Origin: an uncultured Phenylobacterium sp.
GTDB lineage: Bacteria; Pseudomonadota; Alphaproteobacteria; Caulobacterales; Caulobacteraceae
Direction: 5' to 3'
Length of the DNA stretch: 6,365 nucleotides
Assembly (NCBI GenBank): GCA_945952175.1
Contig: CAMFHW010000259.1
Location: 1 to 6,365 of the forward strand
In this document: piece after piece, positions 4,491 to 6,365 of the stretch
How positions within the stretch are numbered: the first letter of the stretch is position 1
Layout: the number at the start of each line of letters is the position of its first letter
Translations under genes and position numbers: made by a program
The notes under the pieces: model-generated
Told to the model about the DNA's origin: nothing
Seen by the model: the letters and a program-made list of their open reading frames with translations, nothing else
Database searches by the model: none

Positions 4491-5575
4491 ACGGCCTGGT
4501 CCAGGAGCTGGCCGGCCGAGGTCGGGGCGGCGGGCGGCACGCCCTGGTAGACGGCGACGTCGGCGCGCACCTCCGGCCCGGCCAGGGCCCCGACCAGTTC
4601 GGCCGCGCGAGCCTTCAGCAACGCCGCGCCCTCCGGCCGCGCCGCCCAGATCGCGACGCCCAGCTGGCCGCCGACCAGGGTCAGGTGGGCGGTCACCGGG
4701 CCCAACGGCTCGATATCGACCCCGAACCGCGCGCGCCAGGTCGGGCCGGCCTCGGCGTCGCCGCCGCGCCCACGGCCGTCGCGACTCACCTCGAACTGAG
4801 CCACGGCCGCGCCGAACGGCGTCTGCACCGGCGCCTCGAAGTTCCAGCGGCTCACCGGGTCGGCGTCGCGCTCCGGGAGGCTCGCGATCTGCAGCAGTTC
4901 CAGCCGCGCCAGCGCCGAGTCCGTCTCCTCCGCCAGCCTCTGCCGCTGAACCTCGTCCGGCGAGTCCCGGTCCAGGCCCGGCATGGCCGCCCTCTGCCCC
5001 GCGGTCGGCCCGCCGCGATAGGGCGGCGGCGGCCGGGTTCCGGACGCGTTGCGGCGCGTCGGCATCGGCCCGGCGTTGGCCAGGGCCTGGCGCAAGAGCA
5101 GCAGCCCCGCCTTCAGGTCGGAATTCACCGGCGACTGGGCCGGATTGGCGGCGAGATCGGCTTCCAGCAACAGCCCCGATCCCGACAGGGCCTTGGCCAC
5201 GTCCGGCGCCTCGGCCTCGGCGGTCAGCGGCGTCTGCTGGGCCAGCACCCGCGCCGCCGCCTGGCGCACGGCCGGCGGCAGGTTGGGCGAGTTCACGGCC
5301 TGGGCCAGGTCCGCCAACAGCGGCGCGAGCCCATCCTGCTTGACCACCGCCTGCTGGGCGGCCTGGGCCACCACCTGGGCGCGGGTCTGGCCCTGGGGCG
5401 CGGCGGGCGCCTGCGGCGTCGCGGCCGGCGTCTGGGCCTCGATCTCCGAGACCCCGATGATCCGCACCAGCCGCCCGATCGGCCCAGCCGCGTTCGCCTC
5501 GGCGATGCGGCCGCTCACATGCCCGGCCAGGGTGGCGAGCGTGCTGTTGGCTCTGTCGATCGGCGGAATGGCCAA
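4487..5575 (-). CDS. FliK-like flagellar hook-length control protein
   Basis: A 362-residue protein. Its long Ala/Gln/Pro-rich N-terminal and central part (about 1-240) has low-complexity stretches such as TPAATPQAPAAPQGQ (49-63) and RPPPPYRGGP (181-190). The C-terminal domain (about 278-345) has the Flg_hook (PF02120) pattern: a strand WRARFGVDIEPLGPVTAHLTL (280-300), then GGQLGVAIWAARPEGAALLKAR (302-323). FliK proteins measure hook length and switch flagellar export specificity through FlhB, which fits the coupled FlhB-like gene immediately downstream. The start is TTG at 5573-5575, preceded at 9 bases by AAGGGA (- strand, 5585-5590); no upstream in-frame ATG is available. This may be an auxiliary FliK-like protein rather than the main one, so no symbol is assigned. 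Confidence 0.77.
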   Translation of the reverse strand: MAIPPIDRANSTLATLAGHVSGRIAEANAAGPIGRLVRIIGVSEIEAQTPAATPQAPAAPQGQTRAQVVAQAAQQAVVKQDGLAPLLADLAQAVNSPNLPPAVRQAAARVLAQQTPLTAEAEAPDVAKALSGSGLLLEADLAANPAQSPVNSDLKAGLLLLRQALANAGPMPTRRNASGTRPPPPYRGGPTAGQRAAMPGLDRDSPDEVQRQRLAEETDSALARLELLQIASLPERDADPVSRWNFEAPVQTPFGAAVAQFEVSRDGRGRGGDAEAGPTWRARFGVDIEPLGPVTAHLTLVGGQLGVAIWAARPEGAALLKARAAELVGALAGPEVRADVAVYQGVPPAAPTSAGQLLDQAV

Positions 5576-5584
5576 GCTTCTGAT

Positions 5585-5590
5585 TCCCTT
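5585..5590 (-). promoter_or_regulatory. Shine-Dalgarno for the FliK-like gene (TTG start)
   Basis: AAGGGA on the - strand lies 9 bases before the TTG at 5575. It lies within a short 5-bp hairpin (TTCCC-GAA-GGGAA, plus-strand 5584-5596) that could mask it. The sequence supports the unusual TTG start. Confidence 0.55.
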
Positions 5591-5640
5591 CGGGAACCAA
5601 AGCTATGAAAGCCTGGTGAAGCGGGCCTTAAAACGCATCA

Positions 5641-5664
5641 CCTCTCCCCCTGCAGGGGGAGAGG
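5641..5664 (-). terminator. Perfect 24-bp palindrome, probable terminator of the acylase gene
   Basis: The half-site CCTCTCCCCCTG is followed directly by its reverse complement, with a PstI-type CTGCAG at the centre. It begins 7 bases beyond the acylase stop (TAA, plus 5672-5674). On the - strand it is followed by TGATGCGTTTT, a short T run about 7 bases away, so it is a plausible but not textbook rho-independent terminator. Similar C-rich palindromes are common between genes in alphaproteobacteria, and this one may also be a repeat. Confidence 0.6.
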
Positions 5665-5671
5665 AATTCGC

Positions 5672-6365
5672 TTACTCCGAGATCGTCACCTTCTTCACCG
5701 TCGGATCGGCGTCGATGTCGGCCTTGTGGAACGGCAGCCGCACCCAGCCCTTCTTGGCGTGCAGGACGGTCTGGTCCGCATAGTGCGGCGAAGCTGGGTC
5801 GGTCGACTGGCTGTAGGTGAGGATCGCGTCGGCCACGGGCCCTTGCGGATCGAAGGTCACCACCTGGATGTAGCTGGAGCCGTGATAGGGGATCATGCCC
5901 AGGCCCGGGACCAGCTTGGATTGCTGGGCGTTCAGCACGCCATCATTGCCTTCTCCGCCATGCACCGGGATGCGCTGGTCGCCCTTCACCGCGAATTGCA
6001 CCTGGCCCCAGGGCGCATCCAGCGGGATGTTCGCCGTCTGCAGCACGTCCACGGCCTTGGCGAGCGCGCCCAGCAGCTTGGCGCCGGTTTCCGCATCGGT
6101 CTTCAGCCCGTGCGGCGTATGGATCGGGTCGGCCGGGTCGAAGGCCGTCGCCCAGACGCCCGGGATGCGCTCGGCGTTGCGCCAGAACTCGACGAACAGG
6201 TGGGCGCCGACGCTGTCGACGTTCATCCGCCGGTCCCATTTGGCGAGCACGGCGCAGGCCGGGCCCACATCGACGCTCTTGCCACCGCTCAGCACCACCG
6301 GCACCGCGCCGCCGCAGACCTTGGCCAGGTCGTCCAGCACCAGTTCGGCCGCCAGGTTGCGATTG
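5672..6365 (-). CDS. Penicillin/acyl-homoserine-lactone acylase family protein (C-terminal part)
   Basis: The frame is open from the right edge (codons from 6364) to TAA at 5672, giving about 230 C-terminal residues; the N-terminus and the catalytic Ser are outside. The tail carries motifs of the beta-subunit of Ntn-hydrolase acylases (PvdQ/penicillin G acylase superfamily): HGGEGNDGVLNAQ, YHGSSYIQVVTFD, GPVADAILTYSQSTDPASPH and YADQTVLHAKKGWVRLPF. Members are usually periplasmic enzymes that self-cleave and hydrolyse amide bonds of acylated substrates such as acyl-homoserine lactones, penicillins or lipopeptide precursors; the substrate here cannot be told. It is a separate unit from the FliK-like gene, separated by about 96 bp that includes a palindrome. 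A GTG at 6340 is merely internal, and the start lies beyond the window. Confidence 0.85.
   Translation of the reverse strand, partial: NRNLAAELVLDDLAKVCGGAVPVVLSGGKSVDVGPACAVLAKWDRRMNVDSVGAHLFVEFWRNAERIPGVWATAFDPADPIHTPHGLKTDAETGAKLLGALAKAVDVLQTANIPLDAPWGQVQFAVKGDQRIPVHGGEGNDGVLNAQQSKLVPGLGMIPYHGSSYIQVVTFDPQGPVADAILTYSQSTDPASPHYADQTVLHAKKGWVRLPFHKADIDADPTVKKVTISE

Noticed and set aside
4390..5343. 317-residue + strand frame opposite the FliK-like gene
   Set aside because: It is extremely Pro/Arg/Ala-rich, opposite a gene with clear family motifs, and has no ribosome site or homology I can recognise.
4224..5600. 458-residue - strand frame that appears to fuse a long protein to the FlhB-like domain
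   Set aside because: Only its last 88 residues are real. The upstream part is a Gly/Arg/Ala-rich shift of the FliK-like gene, which is the true frame with Flg_hook motifs and its own stop overlapping the FlhB-like ATG.
5576..5640. Sigma-54-type promoter before the FliK-like gene
   Set aside because: I searched for a TGGCAC-N5-TTGC pattern expected of many Caulobacter flagellar genes and found none; no other convincing promoter is seen.

Overview
The window is very GC-rich, with strong G/C preference at third codon positions. It carries GANTC sites of the CcrM type and gene families common in alphaproteobacteria. The best guess is a Caulobacterales bacterium (Phenylobacterium or Caulobacter-like); this rests on protein flavour and repeat style, not on a database match.

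Left region (1-2098, + strand): part of a purine-biosynthesis operon. It opens with the C-terminus of PurS and closes with a complete PurQ, the small and glutaminase subunits of FGAM synthase. Between them sit three extra genes: a small lipoprotein and two tandem DUF3291 paralogues. Every junction overlaps or abuts, so the five genes look translationally coupled.

Middle region (2099-4223): a 244-bp gap holds a composite palindromic repeat (REP/BIME type) with perfect 32-bp inverted arms. Two tandem paralogous genes follow, encoding exported predicted class I SAM methyltransferase-like proteins (COG4798 type). Each has a Sec signal peptide, and each is preceded by the same upstream motif (ATTCACGTTACGCG), so the duplication seems to have carried its control region along. 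A second, more diverged REP-like inverted pair fills the convergent gap after the second copy.

Right region (4224-6365, - strand): a two-gene flagellar/type III export module, reading right to left. It consists of a FliK-like hook-length control protein (TTG start) followed by a small soluble FlhB C-terminal-domain protein, overlapping by 4 bp. Upstream of it, on the same strand, is the C-terminal part of a penicillin/acyl-homoserine-lactone acylase family protein. A strong 24-bp perfect palindrome between them probably acts as a terminator.

The least ordinary parts are the DUF3291 and lipoprotein genes embedded between purS and purQ, and the duplicated secreted methyltransferase-like genes. 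The latter have a shared promoter-like motif but diverged SAM-binding loops. I see no phage, IS element, CRISPR array, tRNA or rRNA.
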